Shown here: positions 44,702 to 54,098 of the stretch, piece after piece
Position numbering within the stretch: the stretch's first letter is position 1
How the letters are laid out: the number at the start of each line of letters is the position of its first letter
NCBI GenBank assembly: GCA_023410445.1
Contig: JAEYPT010000003.1
Span: forward strand, 62,001-126,000
DNA length: 64,000 bases
Source of the DNA: Bacillota bacterium
GTDB lineage: Bacteria > Bacillota > Clostridia > Oscillospirales > Acutalibacteraceae
Direction of reading: 5' to 3'
The notes under the pieces: model-generated
Seen by the model: the letters and a program-made list of their open reading frames with translations, nothing else
Told to the model about the DNA's origin: nothing
Database searches by the model: none
Position numbers and translations under genes: made by a program

Positions 44702-45196
44702 TTACTGGATAAATTTCTTCAAAACTTCCAGCCGGGGATCGACCGCCTCGGTCTTGCAACCGCACGGCCCTTCATTCAGATTTTTCCCGCAAATCGGACA
44801 AAGGCCCTTGCAGTCCTCCCTGCAAAGAAACTTTGTCGGGAGCTCAAGCAAAACATCCTCTCTGACAAGCCCGTCCAAATCCAACTCATCACCGTGAACT
44901 TCGACGAAACGGTCGTCGTCCTCGTTTTCAAGAGAAGGAACCAGAACATGGGAAAACGAATAGGAATAATTCCGCTTGATCTGCGCGGCACAACGGTCGC
45001 ACGGAATGGAAAAATCAAAGGAGACATTCATTCCGAGTTCTGCGGAGCCTTCCAGACCTTTCACCGTTCCCTGAACCTTCACTGGAGAAGCGAACGGATA
45101 AAACCCGTTCAGTTCAGTGGATGACAGGTCCAGACAATAATCAAACGAACAACCATCCCTGTCGCCGGAAAATATCTTTTTCAAATCCAGCAGCAT
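44702..45196 (-). CDS. YceD/DUF177 family protein
   Basis: 164 residues. The family is linked to 23S rRNA accumulation and is almost always co-transcribed with rpmF. Typical: SFDFSIPCDRCAA in the middle, and a C-terminal cysteine cluster CREDCKGLCPICGKNLNEGPC that looks metal-binding. The ATG at 45196 has GAGGTG upstream and a perfect promoter just before it. Confidence 0.9.
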   Translation of the reverse strand: MLLDLKKIFSGDRDGCSFDYCLDLSSTELNGFYPFASPVKVQGTVKGLEGSAELGMNVSFDFSIPCDRCAAQIKRNYSYSFSHVLVPSLENEDDDRFVEVHGDELDLDGLVREDVLLELPTKFLCREDCKGLCPICGKNLNEGPCGCKTEAVDPRLEVLKKFIQ

Positions 45197-45222
45197 AATA
45201 CACCTCGGCACTACAATTTTCA

Positions 45223-45251
45223 ATTATATAGATTCTTTGCCGCTTTGTCAA
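45223..45251 (-). promoter_or_regulatory. Promoter of yceD-rpmF
   Basis: TTGACA (45246-45251), 17 bases, TATAAT (45223-45228): full consensus on the minus strand. Confidence 0.85.
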
Positions 45252-45302
45252 TAAAAATCTCCATTTTGCAGAAAATTTACATTGACTGAAACACGCGGCG
45301 AT

Positions 45303-45333
45303 AAAAAGTGCCGGAGCTTTCGTCTCCGGCACT
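45303..45333 (-). terminator. Terminator after the P-loop gene
   Basis: Stem AGTGCCGGAG/CTCCGGCACT followed on the minus strand by TTTTTAT. Confidence 0.85.
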
Positions 45334-45354
45334 GCTTCCATTTTTCGAAAGGAA

Positions 45355-45771
45355 TCAGATAATGGTGGAAATGCCCCGGATCTCTTCCGGAAGCTCGCTT
45401 TCATCCGCCGAAATGGAGAACGTGATTTTCGTGCTGGCAAGGGAAGAAAGGGAACTCATCTTCTCTGCGAACGGAATCAGCACTTTCAGATCCGAACCGA
45501 CAATTTTCAGTGTGGAATCCACAAGGATATCCGTCACGTCGTAATTGCCCGCGCAGATTCCGCTGACAAAGCCCGCGAGAGCGTCCGCGCCCTGAATACC
45601 GTAGGCATCGATGTCGACCAGACGCACATCATGGGAGAGATCATAGGTGAGCTTGTTTCCTTTTTCGATGACCACTACATTTCCACTGGTCTTTGTGGCC
45701 GCCTCGTTCGCGTTTTCAATCAGCTTCTTGGTTTTTCCGGACCCTTTTTTTCCGATAATAATATCTATCAT
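45355..45771 (-). CDS. Small P-loop protein of unknown function
   Basis: 138 residues. A clear Walker A motif lies at the N-terminus (IIGKKGSGKTKKLIE), and LVDSTLKI could hold the Walker B region (DILVD). It is far too short for a PilT or FtsK-type motor; similar clostridial proteins are often labelled 'twitching motility PilT' without basis. It follows pgi by about 50 bases and has AGGAGG upstream, so it may share the pgi transcript. Confidence 0.7.
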   Translation of the reverse strand: MIDIIIGKKGSGKTKKLIENANEAATKTSGNVVVIEKGNKLTYDLSHDVRLVDIDAYGIQGADALAGFVSGICAGNYDVTDILVDSTLKIVGSDLKVLIPFAEKMSSLSSLASTKITFSISADESELPEEIRGISTII

Positions 45772-45820
45772 TGGTTTTTTCCTCCTGCGTTATATTATAT
45801 TTCCGCCAAAAGCGGATGAA

Positions 45821-47167
45821 TTATTCCGGTTTCTTCAGACGGGCTTCCAAAGCAGCCTTCGCGCCTTCATAACCCGGCTTGCCGAGAAGTGCAAACATGT
45901 TTTTCTTGTAGCTTTCCACACCGGGCTGGTTAAACGGATTAATTCCATTCAGATAGCCGGAAATCGCGCACGCTTTCTCGAAGAAGAAAATGAGGCCGCC
46001 CAGCGTTTTTTCCGAGAAATCGTCGGCGCGCAGAACAATATTCGGTACGCCGCCGTCCGTATGGGCCAACACCGTTCCTTCAAAAGCCTTCTCATTGACA
46101 TAGGACATATTCTTCCCGGCGAGGAAGTTGAGTCCGTCCGCATTTTCAGCGTCCGCCTCCAGAGTCAGGTCCTTTTTGACGTTCCGAAAAAGCACAACGG
46201 TTTCAAGCAGAGAACGGCGGCCCTGCTGAATATATTGTCCCATGGAATGCAGGTCCGTTGAGAAAATTACGGAAGCCGGGAACAAACCCTTGTTGTTTTT
46301 GCCTTCGCTCTCGCCGTAAAGCTGCTTCCACCATTCACACATCATCTGGAAACAGGGCTCATAGCTGACGAGAAGTTCAATCTCTTTGCCCTTGCGGTAC
46401 AGGATATTGCGGAGCGCCGCGTATTTGTAGCAGTCATTCGAGGAAAGGTCCGGATTCTGGAACGCTTCGCGCGCCTCAGCCGCCCCTGTCATCAGAGCGT
46501 CGATGTCAGCGCCGGAAACGGCAATGGGCAGCAGTCCGACGGCGGTGAGGGCGGAATAGCGGCCTCCGACGTCATCCGGAACTACAAAGCTTTCATAGCC
46601 TTCCTTCGTGGCAAGCTGCTTCAGCGTGCCGCGCGCCTTGTCGGTTGTGCAGTAGATGCGCTTTGCGGCGCCTTCTCTGCCGTACTTTTTCTCAAGAAGA
46701 CTGCGGAATACCCGGAACGCAACCGCAGGTTCGGTTGTTGTGCCGGACTTTGAGATGATGTTGACGGAAACATCCTTTCCTTCGCAGATTTCCAGAAGCT
46801 CGCTCAGCGCAGAAGAACTAATGGTATTGCCCGCGAAATAAATCGCCGGGGTTCCCTTGCGGAGGGCATTGTAGTTCGGAGATTTTAAAAATTCAATCGC
46901 CGCCCGTGCGCCCAGATAGGACCCGCCGATTCCGATTACAATAAAAATATCCGTATCGGATTTGATTTTCTCCGCGGCCGCTTTGATGCGGGCAAACTCT
47001 TCCTTATCGTAATTGACAGGCAGATCGAGCCAGCCCAGAAAATCGTTTCCCAGTCCCGTGCCGCCGTTCAGCGTATCATGGGCAAGCTTTACCTGGGGAG
47101 CGATCGCCTCAAGTTCTTCTGCCTCAATAAATCCCGAAAGATGCTGCGCATCAAGTTCAATAGACAT
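45821..47167 (-). CDS. pgi: Glucose-6-phosphate isomerase
   Basis: 448 residues, the normal Firmicutes length. Interconverts glucose-6-P and fructose-6-[14 protein letters not shown] near residue 77, [11 protein letters not shown] near 140, [13 protein letters not shown] near 200, and [14 protein letters not shown] near 420 are the family signatures with the sugar-phosphate and catalytic residues. AGGAGG precedes the ATG. Confidence 0.97.
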   Translation of the reverse strand: MSIELDAQHLSGFIEAEELEAIAPQVKLAHDTLNGGTGLGNDFLGWLDLPVNYDKEEFARIKAAAEKIKSDTDIFIVIGIGGSYLGARAAIEFLKSPNYNALRKGTPAIYFAGNTISSSALSELLEICEGKDVSVNIISKSGTTTEPAVAFRVFRSLLEKKYGREGAAKRIYCTTDKARGTLKQLATKEGYESFVVPDDVGGRYSALTAVGLLPIAVSGADIDALMTGAAEAREAFQNPDLSSNDCYKYAALRNILYRKGKEIELLVSYEPCFQMMCEWWKQLYGESEGKNNKGLFPASVIFSTDLHSMGQYIQQGRRSLLETVVLFRNVKKDLTLEADAENADGLNFLAGKNMSYVNEKAFEGTVLAHTDGGVPNIVLRADDFSEKTLGGLIFFFEKACAISGYLNGINPFNQPGVESYKKNMFALLGKPGYEGAKAALEARLKKPE

Positions 47168-47203
47168 TTCGTTTCCTCCTATATTTGCTTAGCCTCTACG
47201 CCT

Positions 47204-47232
47204 ATTTTACAATAGGCGGGCAATGTTTGCAA
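47204..47232 (-). promoter_or_regulatory. Promoter of pgi
   Basis: TTGCAA (47227-47232), 17 bases, TAAAAT (47204-47209) on the minus strand. Confidence 0.7.
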
Positions 47233-47298
47233 GGAGGAAGCTTCGATTTATAAAAAATTAAAAGCAAAATCGGGTAAAAATGGAAGTTTTTTGACGGA

Positions 47299-48447
47299 TT
47301 ATGCAAGCAAAAACAGTTCATGGAGCAGCAGATTAAAGACCGACGGGAAGGTGATTTGCTCCACGTTGTTTTTTGCACGGATGCTGAATTCCTTCATGAC
47401 CTCGTCACCCATTTTACAGGTAACTTTGCCTAATATCTGACCCTTCTGTACCGGCGCGGTGATCTCCGGATCGACAGATACCTCGTATTGAATGCTGTTT
47501 GCCTTGCCCTTTGGAACGAGAATCGTTTCTCCGGAATCGACGGTGGTTTCCACGGTGGATTTCATGCCGTTGATCACATTGACCGGCTGACCGGCCTCCT
47601 TCGGAATCTGAGGAGTCGTGACCGACCAGTTGGCGAAGCCATAATCCAGCAGGGTACTGGCGGAGCTGAACCGGTCTTTGGTGCTGGAACAGCCCAGAAC
47701 AACCGAGATCAGGCTAACGCCGTCGCGCTCGGCCGTAGCCGAAATACAGCTCCCGGCCTTGCCGGTCGTTCCTGTTTTCAGCCCGGTGATGCCGCGGTAG
47801 CTTTTCAGAAGCTTGTTGGTGTTTACAAGCTGGGTCTTGCCATCCCGGACGGAATCCATCCAGACCTTGGTATAGTCGAAAATCTTTTTGTGCTTGATCA
47901 GTTCACGCGACATCACAGCGACGTCGTAAGCAGAGGTAAGGTGGCCGTCCTCATCCAGACCGTTGCAGTTTTTGAAGGTTGTGTCCTTCATTCCGAGCTG
48001 CGCGGCCCTCTGATTCATCTGGGCGACAAATTCATCCTCGCTGCCGGCAACGTATTCCGCCAGCGCGACCGCCGTGTCGTTGGCGCTCATGATGACCGTT
48101 GCTTTCAGCATATCGTTTACGGTCATGGATTCGCCTGGCTTGAGCCAGATGTCCGAGCCGCCCATGGAAGCGGCGTGATCGCTGGCCGTCACAATGTCTG
48201 AAAGGCCGATTTTCCCCGCGTCGAGCGCTTCCATCACCAGCAGAAGGGTCATAACCTTCGTTATGGAGGCACAGGGACGTTTTTCGTGCGGGTTCTTTTC
48301 ATACAGGACCTTCCCTGTCTGAGCCTCCATAAGAACTGCAGACGGCGCCTTTATTTCTTCATTTGTCAGTGCAGCCGCTTTGGATGGCCAGACCAGGACC
48401 GGAATCAGCGCTGCAAGCAGACAGACTGACATTTTTTTCAACTTCAT
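47299..48447 (-). CDS. D-alanyl-D-alanine carboxypeptidase (DacF type)
   Basis: 382 residues with a signal peptide (SVCLLAALIPVLVWPSKAAA). Catalytic motifs SITK, SAND and KTG are intact, followed by a beta-rich C-terminal domain and an amphipathic end that may anchor it. GGAGGTGCTGGAT before the ATG at 48447 fixes the start. It is the second such enzyme in the window; DacF-like proteins tune spore cortex cross-linking, but a vegetative wall role is equally possible. Confidence 0.93.
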   Translation of the reverse strand: MKLKKMSVCLLAALIPVLVWPSKAAALTNEEIKAPSAVLMEAQTGKVLYEKNPHEKRPCASITKVMTLLLVMEALDAGKIGLSDIVTASDHAASMGGSDIWLKPGESMTVNDMLKATVIMSANDTAVALAEYVAGSEDEFVAQMNQRAAQLGMKDTTFKNCNGLDEDGHLTSAYDVAVMSRELIKHKKIFDYTKVWMDSVRDGKTQLVNTNKLLKSYRGITGLKTGTTGKAGSCISATAERDGVSLISVVLGCSSTKDRFSSASTLLDYGFANWSVTTPQIPKEAGQPVNVINGMKSTVETTVDSGETILVPKGKANSIQYEVSVDPEITAPVQKGQILGKVTCKMGDEVMKEFSIRAKNNVEQITFPSVFNLLLHELFLLA

Positions 48448-48503
48448 ATCCAGCACCTCCAATTTCATACTAATTCTTATGCCGGACAGGGACTTTCTAT
48501 CCA

Positions 48504-48534
48504 TAAAAAAAGGGAGCCGCAAGAAGCGGTTCCC
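48504..48534 (-). terminator. Terminator after hisF
   Basis: Stem GGGAGCCGC/GCGGTTCCC (48512-48520 with 48526-48534) followed on the minus strand by seven T. Confidence 0.9.
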
Positions 48535-48552
48535 ATAAAAATAAGGCGCAAA

Positions 48553-49311
48553 TCAAAGCCGGACCGAAATTCCTTTTTCAGATAGATATGATTTCAGTTC
48601 CGGAATCGTAATTTCACCAAAATGGAACAGAGAAGCGGCCAAAACGGCGTCGGCCTTTCCCTCAGTGAAAGCATCGTAAAAATGTTCTCGCTTTCCTGCT
48701 CCGCCGGAAGCAATCACGGGAATAGACACGCGCCCCGAAACAGCCGCCGTCAGCTCCAGATCATAGCCGTTTTTCACGCCGTCGCAGTCCATACTGGTAA
48801 GCAAAATCTCGCCCGCGCCGAGGGCCGCCGCTTTTTGAGCCCATTCCACGGCATCAAGGCCGGTATCGACCCTGCCGCCGTTGCGATAAACCGTCCAGCC
48901 GCCCTCTGACTTCCGCTTCGCGTCGATTGCGCAGACTACGCATTGACTGCCGAATTTTTCCGCTGCTTCCGAAATCAGCTCCGGTCGAAGAATTGCCGCA
49001 GAATTCACAGAAACCTTGTCCGCCCCGGCCCGCAGGAGAGCTGTAAAGTCCTCCACCGTCCGGATTCCGCCCCCGACCGTGAACGGAATGAAAATCTGCT
49101 CCGCAACCTTCCGCACCATATCGATGATGATGCTGCGCGCCTGCGACGAGGCGGTAATATCCAGAAAGACCAGTTCGTCGGCACCCTGCCGGTCATATTC
49201 CGCCGCCGCCAGAACCGGGTCGCCCGCGTCCCGCAGGTGAAGGAACGAAGTGCCCTTGACGACCCTGCCGTTGTTCACATCAAGGCAGGGAATGATTCTT
49301 TTCGCATACAT
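48553..49311 (-). CDS. hisF: Imidazole glycerol phosphate synthase cyclase subunit
   Basis: 252 residues, (beta/alpha)8 barrel. Catalytic aspartates in [13 protein letters not shown] (Asp11) and CAIDAKR, plus phosphate sites FTVGGGIRT and VIASGGAG. It closes the imidazole ring using ammonia passed from HisH encoded 15 bases upstream. Only this pair of the pathway's genes is seen here. Confidence 0.97.
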   Translation of the reverse strand: MYAKRIIPCLDVNNGRVVKGTSFLHLRDAGDPVLAAAEYDRQGADELVFLDITASSQARSIIIDMVRKVAEQIFIPFTVGGGIRTVEDFTALLRAGADKVSVNSAAILRPELISEAAEKFGSQCVVCAIDAKRKSEGGWTVYRNGGRVDTGLDAVEWAQKAAALGAGEILLTSMDCDGVKNGYDLELTAAVSGRVSIPVIASGGAGKREHFYDAFTEGKADAVLAASLFHFGEITIPELKSYLSEKGISVRL

Positions 49312-49326
49312 ATCGGCATCCTCCGT

Positions 49327-49938
49327 TCAGTGAATCATAGAAGCAAAATTTTTCAGCATCGCGATTCCGGCCCGCCCGCTTTTTTCCGGATGAAACTGCG
49401 TCGCCATCAGGTTTTCGCGCCGCACCGACGCATCAATCCGGACTCCGTATTCGGCCGTGGCCGACACAATGCCGGGGTCGTCCGCTTTCAAATAGTATGA
49501 GTGCACAAAATAGACGTAAGGATTCGGTTCCAGCCCCTCGTAAAGACCGTCCTTCTGCCTGATATCCAGACTGTTCCAGCCGATATGGGGAATTTTCAGG
49601 CCCGGAGCATCCGGAATCCGAAGTATTTTTCCCGGAAGCACGCCCAGACCCGGAACCTCAGGCGATTCCTCACTGCCTTCGAACAAGAGCTGCATGCCGA
49701 GGCAGATTCCCAGAAACGGCTTACCGGAGGCGATAAAGTCGAGGACGGGCTGCGTCAGCCCGGATCGCTGCAGGCACCCCATCGCGTCTCCGAACGCTCC
49801 CACGCCGGGCAGAACTGCTGCGGACGCTGCTTTCAGCTCCTCCGGGTCGGAGGTAACGGAAATCCCGCAGCCGATGTACCGAAACGCCTTTTGAACGCTC
49901 AGCAGATTCCCTGCCCCATAATCAATCAAAGCAATCAT
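49327..49938 (-). CDS. hisH: Imidazole glycerol phosphate synthase glutaminase subunit
   Basis: 203 residues, class I glutamine amidotransferase. The triad is visible: Cys in GICLGMQLLF, His in TQFHPEKSG, followed by Glu. ALIDYGAGNLLSV at the N-terminus is typical. GAAAGGGAAACACC precedes the ATG at 49938; the long upstream extension of the frame is not used. Confidence 0.96.
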   Translation of the reverse strand: MIALIDYGAGNLLSVQKAFRYIGCGISVTSDPEELKAASAAVLPGVGAFGDAMGCLQRSGLTQPVLDFIASGKPFLGICLGMQLLFEGSEESPEVPGLGVLPGKILRIPDAPGLKIPHIGWNSLDIRQKDGLYEGLEPNPYVYFVHSYYLKADDPGIVSATAEYGVRIDASVRRENLMATQFHPEKSGRAGIAMLKNFASMIH

Positions 49939-49978
49939 GGTGTTTCCCTTTCGCTTTCGTATGGTAATTTGGTAATTC

Positions 49979-50007
49979 ATTATATCATGAAATCGTTGAA
50001 AAAGCAA
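49979..50007 (-). promoter_or_regulatory. Promoter of hisHF
   Basis: TTGCTT (50002-50007), 17 bases, TATAAT (49979-49984) on the minus strand, divergent from the mntP promoter. Confidence 0.7.
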
Positions 50008-50070
50008 CGAAAACAAACTTTTGAAGCAATCCGTTTTCCAGCCTTTAGGACAAAAGTTTTTTGCCAGGAA

Positions 50071-50099
50071 TTGACAACAACAGCGGATACGGGTATTAT
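50071..50099 (+). promoter_or_regulatory. Promoter of mntP
   Basis: TTGACA (50071-50076), 17 bases, TATTAT (50094-50099). The leader would be only about 27 bases, leaving no room for a manganese riboswitch. Confidence 0.8.
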
Positions 50100-50132
50100 A
50101 CATGGTAATGCAGTTTTTTCGGAGGGTGTGCT

Positions 50133-50717
50133 ATGGATTATTTCTCCCTGTGCGGAATTGCGGTAGGGCTCGCCATGGACGCTTTCGCTGTCTGCATCAC
50201 AAGCGGAGCCGTCACCCGACGGGTAAACACTTTTTTTGCCGCAAAGTTGGCGTTCACCTTCGGAGTTTTTCAGGCGCTTATGCCCATGCTGGGCTGGATG
50301 ATCGGAAAGGCCGGCGAGTCGATCATCAACACGGTCGACCATTGGGTTGCGCTGATCCTGCTCGGATACCTCGGCGTCAATATGATTCTGGAAGCCCGGA
50401 AAAATATCCGGTGCGGTAAAACAGACGCACGGCAGGACGATATTCCGCTGAAAAGTTTGCTGGCCCTCGCCGTGGCCACCAGCATCGACGCGCTGGCTAC
50501 CGGTTTGATTCTGCCGAACGCGGTGGGCGCTTCTACGCTGCCGCTGATGATCGTATCCGTTTCCGTCATCGGTGGGATCACCTTTCTGATCTGCCTTGCC
50601 GGAGTCTTTATCGGCAAAAAATTCGGTTCTCTTCTTTCCTGCAAAGCGGAAATTTTCGGCGGCATCGTCCTCATCGGCATTGGATGCAAGATTTTTATTG
50701 ACCATATGTTTCTGTGA
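50133..50717 (+). CDS. mntP: Manganese efflux pump MntP
   Basis: 194 residues with six predicted membrane helices. The two family repeats carry the charged residues GLAMDAFAVCITSG (N-terminal half) and ATSIDALATGL (C-terminal half), whose Asp residues are needed for Mn2+ export. CGGAGGGTGTGCT precedes the ATG. Single-gene unit with a strong promoter and a shared terminator. Confidence 0.95.
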   Translation: MDYFSLCGIAVGLAMDAFAVCITSGAVTRRVNTFFAAKLAFTFGVFQALMPMLGWMIGKAGESIINTVDHWVALILLGYLGVNMILEARKNIRCGKTDARQDDIPLKSLLALAVATSIDALATGLILPNAVGASTLPLMIVSVSVIGGITFLICLAGVFIGKKFGSLLSCKAEIFGGIVLIGIGCKIFIDHMFL

Positions 50718-50739
50718 TTCCGAACCGTAATACAGCAAA

Positions 50740-50767
50740 GGCCGCGGGAGTATTTTCTCCCGCGGCC
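50740..50767. terminator. Bidirectional terminator between mntP and transketolase
   Basis: Perfect 11-pair stem GGCCGCGGGAG/CTCCCGCGGCC with a six-base loop. Short T-rich stretches follow on each strand. Confidence 0.75.
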
Positions 50768-50783
50768 CATTTTCTGTTTCTTC

Positions 50784-51728
50784 TTATTTTTTCAGAGAGC
50801 TTTTGACCACATCCGCGATATGGGACGCACAGAGGCCGTACTGCTCCAAAAGGTCTCCTGCAGGGCCGGAATGGCCGAACTCATCGTTGACTCCGATTTT
50901 GACCACAGGAGCCGGGTATTCCGCGCAGAGAACCGAGCTGACTGCGTCGCCGAGGCCGCCAATTACGTTGTGCTCTTCGACGGTAACGATCTTACCCGTT
51001 TCCTTCGCCGCTTTGACAATGATCTCGCTGTCGATCGGCTTTAGGGTATGCAGGTTAATCAGGCGTGCGTCAATTCCGTCTTTTTCCAGAGCCTTAACAG
51101 CTTCCACAGCACGGGAGACCATCAAGCCGGTTGCGATGACGGTGATGTCTTTGCCTTCGCGGAGCGTGATGCCCTTCCCGATTTCGAACTTATAGTCGTC
51201 GGAATTGTTGAAGCTTTCTACCGCGAGACGTCCAAGGCGGATATAAACCGGGCCCTTGTGTTCGACGGCGGCGCGGACGGCCGCTTTCATTTCATAGTGA
51301 TCCGCGGGATTCAGCACAACCATACCGGGAAGCGTGCGCATTAAAGCAAGATCTTCCAGGCACTGGTGGGTCGCGCCGTCCTCGCCGACGGAAATACCGG
51401 CGTGTGAGCCGACAATCTTCACGTTGAGCTTCGGGTAACAAACGGAGTTGCGCACCTGCTCAAACGCGCGGCCGGCGGAAAACATAGCGAATGAGTTTGC
51501 AAACGGGATTTTCCCGCAAGTTGCAAGGCCTGCCGCTACACCGACCATGTTGCATTCCGCAATACCGCAGTCGACAAAGCGGCTGGGATATTTCTCTTTA
51601 AAAAACGCGGTTTTTGTGGCTTCCGCAAGGTCCGCGTCCAGAACTACGATTTCGGGGAATTCCTCGGCGAGTTCAGTAAGCGCCATGCCGTAGCTTTCCC
51701 GGGTTGCTTTTTTCATCATTTCAGCCAT
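50784..51728 (-). CDS. Transketolase, C-terminal subunit
   Basis: 314 residues covering the pyrimidine-binding and C-terminal domains of transketolase. Typical: LDADLAEATKT, FVDCGIAECNMVGVAAGLA (catalytic Glu), GSHAGISVGEDGATHQ, and VEEHNVIGGLGDAV. It works with the N-terminal subunit encoded two bases upstream; a split transketolase is common in Clostridia and archaea. Confidence 0.95.
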   Translation of the reverse strand: MAEMMKKATRESYGMALTELAEEFPEIVVLDADLAEATKTAFFKEKYPSRFVDCGIAECNMVGVAAGLATCGKIPFANSFAMFSAGRAFEQVRNSVCYPKLNVKIVGSHAGISVGEDGATHQCLEDLALMRTLPGMVVLNPADHYEMKAAVRAAVEHKGPVYIRLGRLAVESFNNSDDYKFEIGKGITLREGKDITVIATGLMVSRAVEAVKALEKDGIDARLINLHTLKPIDSEIIVKAAKETGKIVTVEEHNVIGGLGDAVSSVLCAEYPAPVVKIGVNDEFGHSGPAGDLLEQYGLCASHIADVVKSSLKK

Positions 51729-51729
51729 A

Positions 51730-52575
51730 TTACTCCGCCTCCAGTCCGTTCAGTGCTTTTTGCAGTTCCTGCATCGCAGTCTCATACTGCTCTGCGTTCG
51801 GGGCCTTCCCGTGCCAGCCAACCTGGTCTTCCATGTAGGAAACCCCCTTGCCCTTGATCGTCTTGGCAATAATTACGCTCGGCTTTCCCTTGACCGTTTT
51901 CGCATGCGCAAAAGCGGCTTCCATCGCGTCGAAATCATGGCCGTCGATCTTCTGCACATCGAAGCCAAATGCGGCATACTTTTCATCAATCGGGCCGGGG
52001 CCGCCGACTTCCTCGACAGGGCCGTCAATCTGCAGGCCGTTGTTATCCACGATCAGGCAGAGGTTGTCCAGCTTATGGTGAGCGGCAAACATTGCAGCTT
52101 CCCAAGCTTCGCCCTCTTCGATCTCGCCGTCACCAAGTATTGCGTAAACGCGGTAATTCTTCTGGTCCATCTTTGCGGCAAGTGCCATGCCGCACGCAGC
52201 GGAAACGCCCTGTCCGAGCGAACCCGTGCTCATGTCGATGCCGGGTGTGCCCTTCATATCCGGGTGACCCTGCAGCATTGCGCCGATATGGCGGAGCTTT
52301 TTGAGTTCTTCAGCGGAAAAATATCCTTTTACCGCCAGCGTCGCATATAAACCGGGGCATGCATGTCCTTTGGAAAGAACGAAACGATCGCGGTTTTCAT
52401 CCTTCGGGTTTTTTGCGTCGACATGCATTTCCTTGAAATACAGATACGCGTAAAGGTCCGCTGCGGAAAGTGATCCGCCCGGATGCCCGGATTTGGCATT
52501 GAATACTCCTTCGACCGTACCCATGCGGATTTTGCATGCGGCGATCTTCAGCGACTTCTTTTCCTTTGTGTCCAT
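51730..52575 (-). CDS. Transketolase, N-terminal subunit
   Basis: 281 residues covering the TPP diphosphate-binding domain. Seen: SGHPGGSLSAADLYAYL, DRFVLSKGHACPGLYA, STGSLGQGVSAACGMALA and the TPP motif GDGEIEEGEAWEAAMFA ending near DNNGLQIDG. It moves two-carbon units in the non-oxidative pentose phosphate pathway. GGGAGGTTACTT precedes the ATG. Confidence 0.96.
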   Translation of the reverse strand: MDTKEKKSLKIAACKIRMGTVEGVFNAKSGHPGGSLSAADLYAYLYFKEMHVDAKNPKDENRDRFVLSKGHACPGLYATLAVKGYFSAEELKKLRHIGAMLQGHPDMKGTPGIDMSTGSLGQGVSAACGMALAAKMDQKNYRVYAILGDGEIEEGEAWEAAMFAAHHKLDNLCLIVDNNGLQIDGPVEEVGGPGPIDEKYAAFGFDVQKIDGHDFDAMEAAFAHAKTVKGKPSVIIAKTIKGKGVSYMEDQVGWHGKAPNAEQYETAMQELQKALNGLEAE

Positions 52576-52628
52576 AAGTAACCTCCCACTTTGTATAACG
52601 CGATTTCGCGTTTTGGCTTTACCATATA

Positions 52629-52657
52629 ATTATAGGGCAGAACATCCGGCATTGCAA
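52629..52657 (-). promoter_or_regulatory. Promoter of split transketolase
   Basis: TTGCAA (52652-52657), 17 bases, TATAAT (52629-52634) on the minus strand. A small AACGCG/CGCGTT hairpin lies in the leader near 52605. Confidence 0.75.
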
Positions 52658-52706
52658 GATTTATCCGTTATTCTGCACAGGCCGCTGCGCCAATATGAAA
52701 TCCGCG

Positions 52707-54002
52707 TCAATCTTCCGACGGATCAGCCGCAGCTTCATAATCATTCGCCAGATGGAAACGGTCAATGATCCAGAAAATCAGTCCAAGCAGCATGGCGACA
52801 ACAGCGCCCAGCGACATGCCTGTCAGCTTAACCTGGCCAAGCTGCACAAAAGCGCCGGAGAGACCGGTAACAAGAACTATACTGGTCATGGCCAGATTGC
52901 GGGAACGGCTGTAGTCCACCTTCTGCTCAACGAGCAGGCGGATACCGGAAGCCGCGATCATACCGTACAGCAGGAAACTCACGCCGCCCATGACCGGGCC
53001 CGGAATGGACTGGATCAGTGCGGAAACCTTCCCGAAAAAGGAAATCACGATGGACAGAACGGCGGCACCGCCGATTACCCAGACACTGTAAACGCCGGTC
53101 ATCGCCATAACGCCGATATTTTCGCCGTAGGTGGTAGTCGGCACGGAGCCGACCATGCCGGAAAGCAGTGTTGAGAAGCCGTCCGCAAACAGCGTGCGGT
53201 GAAGGCCGGGGTCCTTGATAATATCGCGGTTAATAATTTTGCCCGTTACGATCTGATGACCGATATGCTCGGAAACCACAACCACCGTCGCAGGGAGAAT
53301 GATGGAAATCGCGTTCCAGTTAAACTTTGCCGGCTGGAAGTTAGGCAGGGCAAACACCGGAGCAGCGGCGACGGCGGAGAAATTCACCATGCCAACGCAG
53401 GCTGCCGCAATATAGCCGACCACAATGGCAATCAGGATCGGGATAACCGCAAGGAATTTACGGAACAGCACCGAACCGAAAACCGCCACGCACAGAGTAA
53501 TCAGAAAAACCGTGACCTTCTGGGGATCAATCTGCTTATAGGTATCGCTCAGAACCAGTCCGCCCATGCTGGCGGCCGTTCCGGAAAGTTCCAGACCGAT
53601 CAGGGCCACGACGGAGCCCATGGCGGCGGGCGGCAGAATCACGTCGATCCATTTCGTGCCGCAGAACTTAATAATCAGCGCAACCACGCAGAAAACCACA
53701 CCGGTCACTACGAAGCCGCCGAGTGCATAAGGGTAGCCGAGCCCCTTCGTCCCGATGATGATCGTAGCCGGTGCAATAAAAGCAAAACTGGAGCCCAGAT
53801 AAGCGGGCGCCTTTCCCTTGCTGATCAGGATGTACAGCAGAGTACCGATGCCGTTCATGAACAGAACGACGGCCGGGTTGATGCCGAGCAGGTTCGGCAC
53901 AAGAACCGACGCGCTGAACATGGCGAACATGTGCTGCAGGCTAAGCGGCACAGACATCAATAGCGGCGGCCTTTCCTCGACCTGGATCACTTTTCTTTTC
54001 AT
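52707..54002 (-). CDS. uraA: Uracil permease, NCS2 family
   Basis: 431 residues, about 14 membrane segments. UraA-type features: LSLQHMFAMFSASVLVP near residue 20, GSSFAFIAP in the inverted-repeat helix, SEHIGHQIVTG with the substrate Glu, and VGSVPTTTYGENIGVMA. It is a proton-coupled uracil importer. No pyrimidine gene adjoins it. No promoter was evident in the short gap behind the preceding terminator. Confidence 0.93.
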   Translation of the reverse strand: MKRKVIQVEERPPLLMSVPLSLQHMFAMFSASVLVPNLLGINPAVVLFMNGIGTLLYILISKGKAPAYLGSSFAFIAPATIIIGTKGLGYPYALGGFVVTGVVFCVVALIIKFCGTKWIDVILPPAAMGSVVALIGLELSGTAASMGGLVLSDTYKQIDPQKVTVFLITLCVAVFGSVLFRKFLAVIPILIAIVVGYIAAACVGMVNFSAVAAAPVFALPNFQPAKFNWNAISIILPATVVVVSEHIGHQIVTGKIINRDIIKDPGLHRTLFADGFSTLLSGMVGSVPTTTYGENIGVMAMTGVYSVWVIGGAAVLSIVISFFGKVSALIQSIPGPVMGGVSFLLYGMIAASGIRLLVEQKVDYSRSRNLAMTSIVLVTGLSGAFVQLGQVKLTGMSLGAVVAMLLGLIFWIIDRFHLANDYEAAADPSED

Positions 54003-54046
54003 TCAGCCTTCCTCACTTTTCCCTATTTATTTTGAAATTTTTGCAA

Positions 54047-54095
54047 AAAAAAAGCCCGTCCGGTAACTGGATCTATCGGCCGAGCTTCAATGCCC
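54047..54095 (-). terminator. Possible terminator after the flavin reductase-rubredoxin gene
   Basis: An imperfect stem (AAGCTCGGCCG with CGGACGGGCTT) followed on the minus strand by nine T. The pairing is imperfect, so some transcript may run on into uraA. Confidence 0.5.
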
Positions 54096-54098
54096 TTT

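Noticed and set aside
50100..50132. Possible yybP-ykoY manganese riboswitch before mntP
   Set aside because: The consensus promoter leaves a leader of only about 27 nt, too short for the aptamer.
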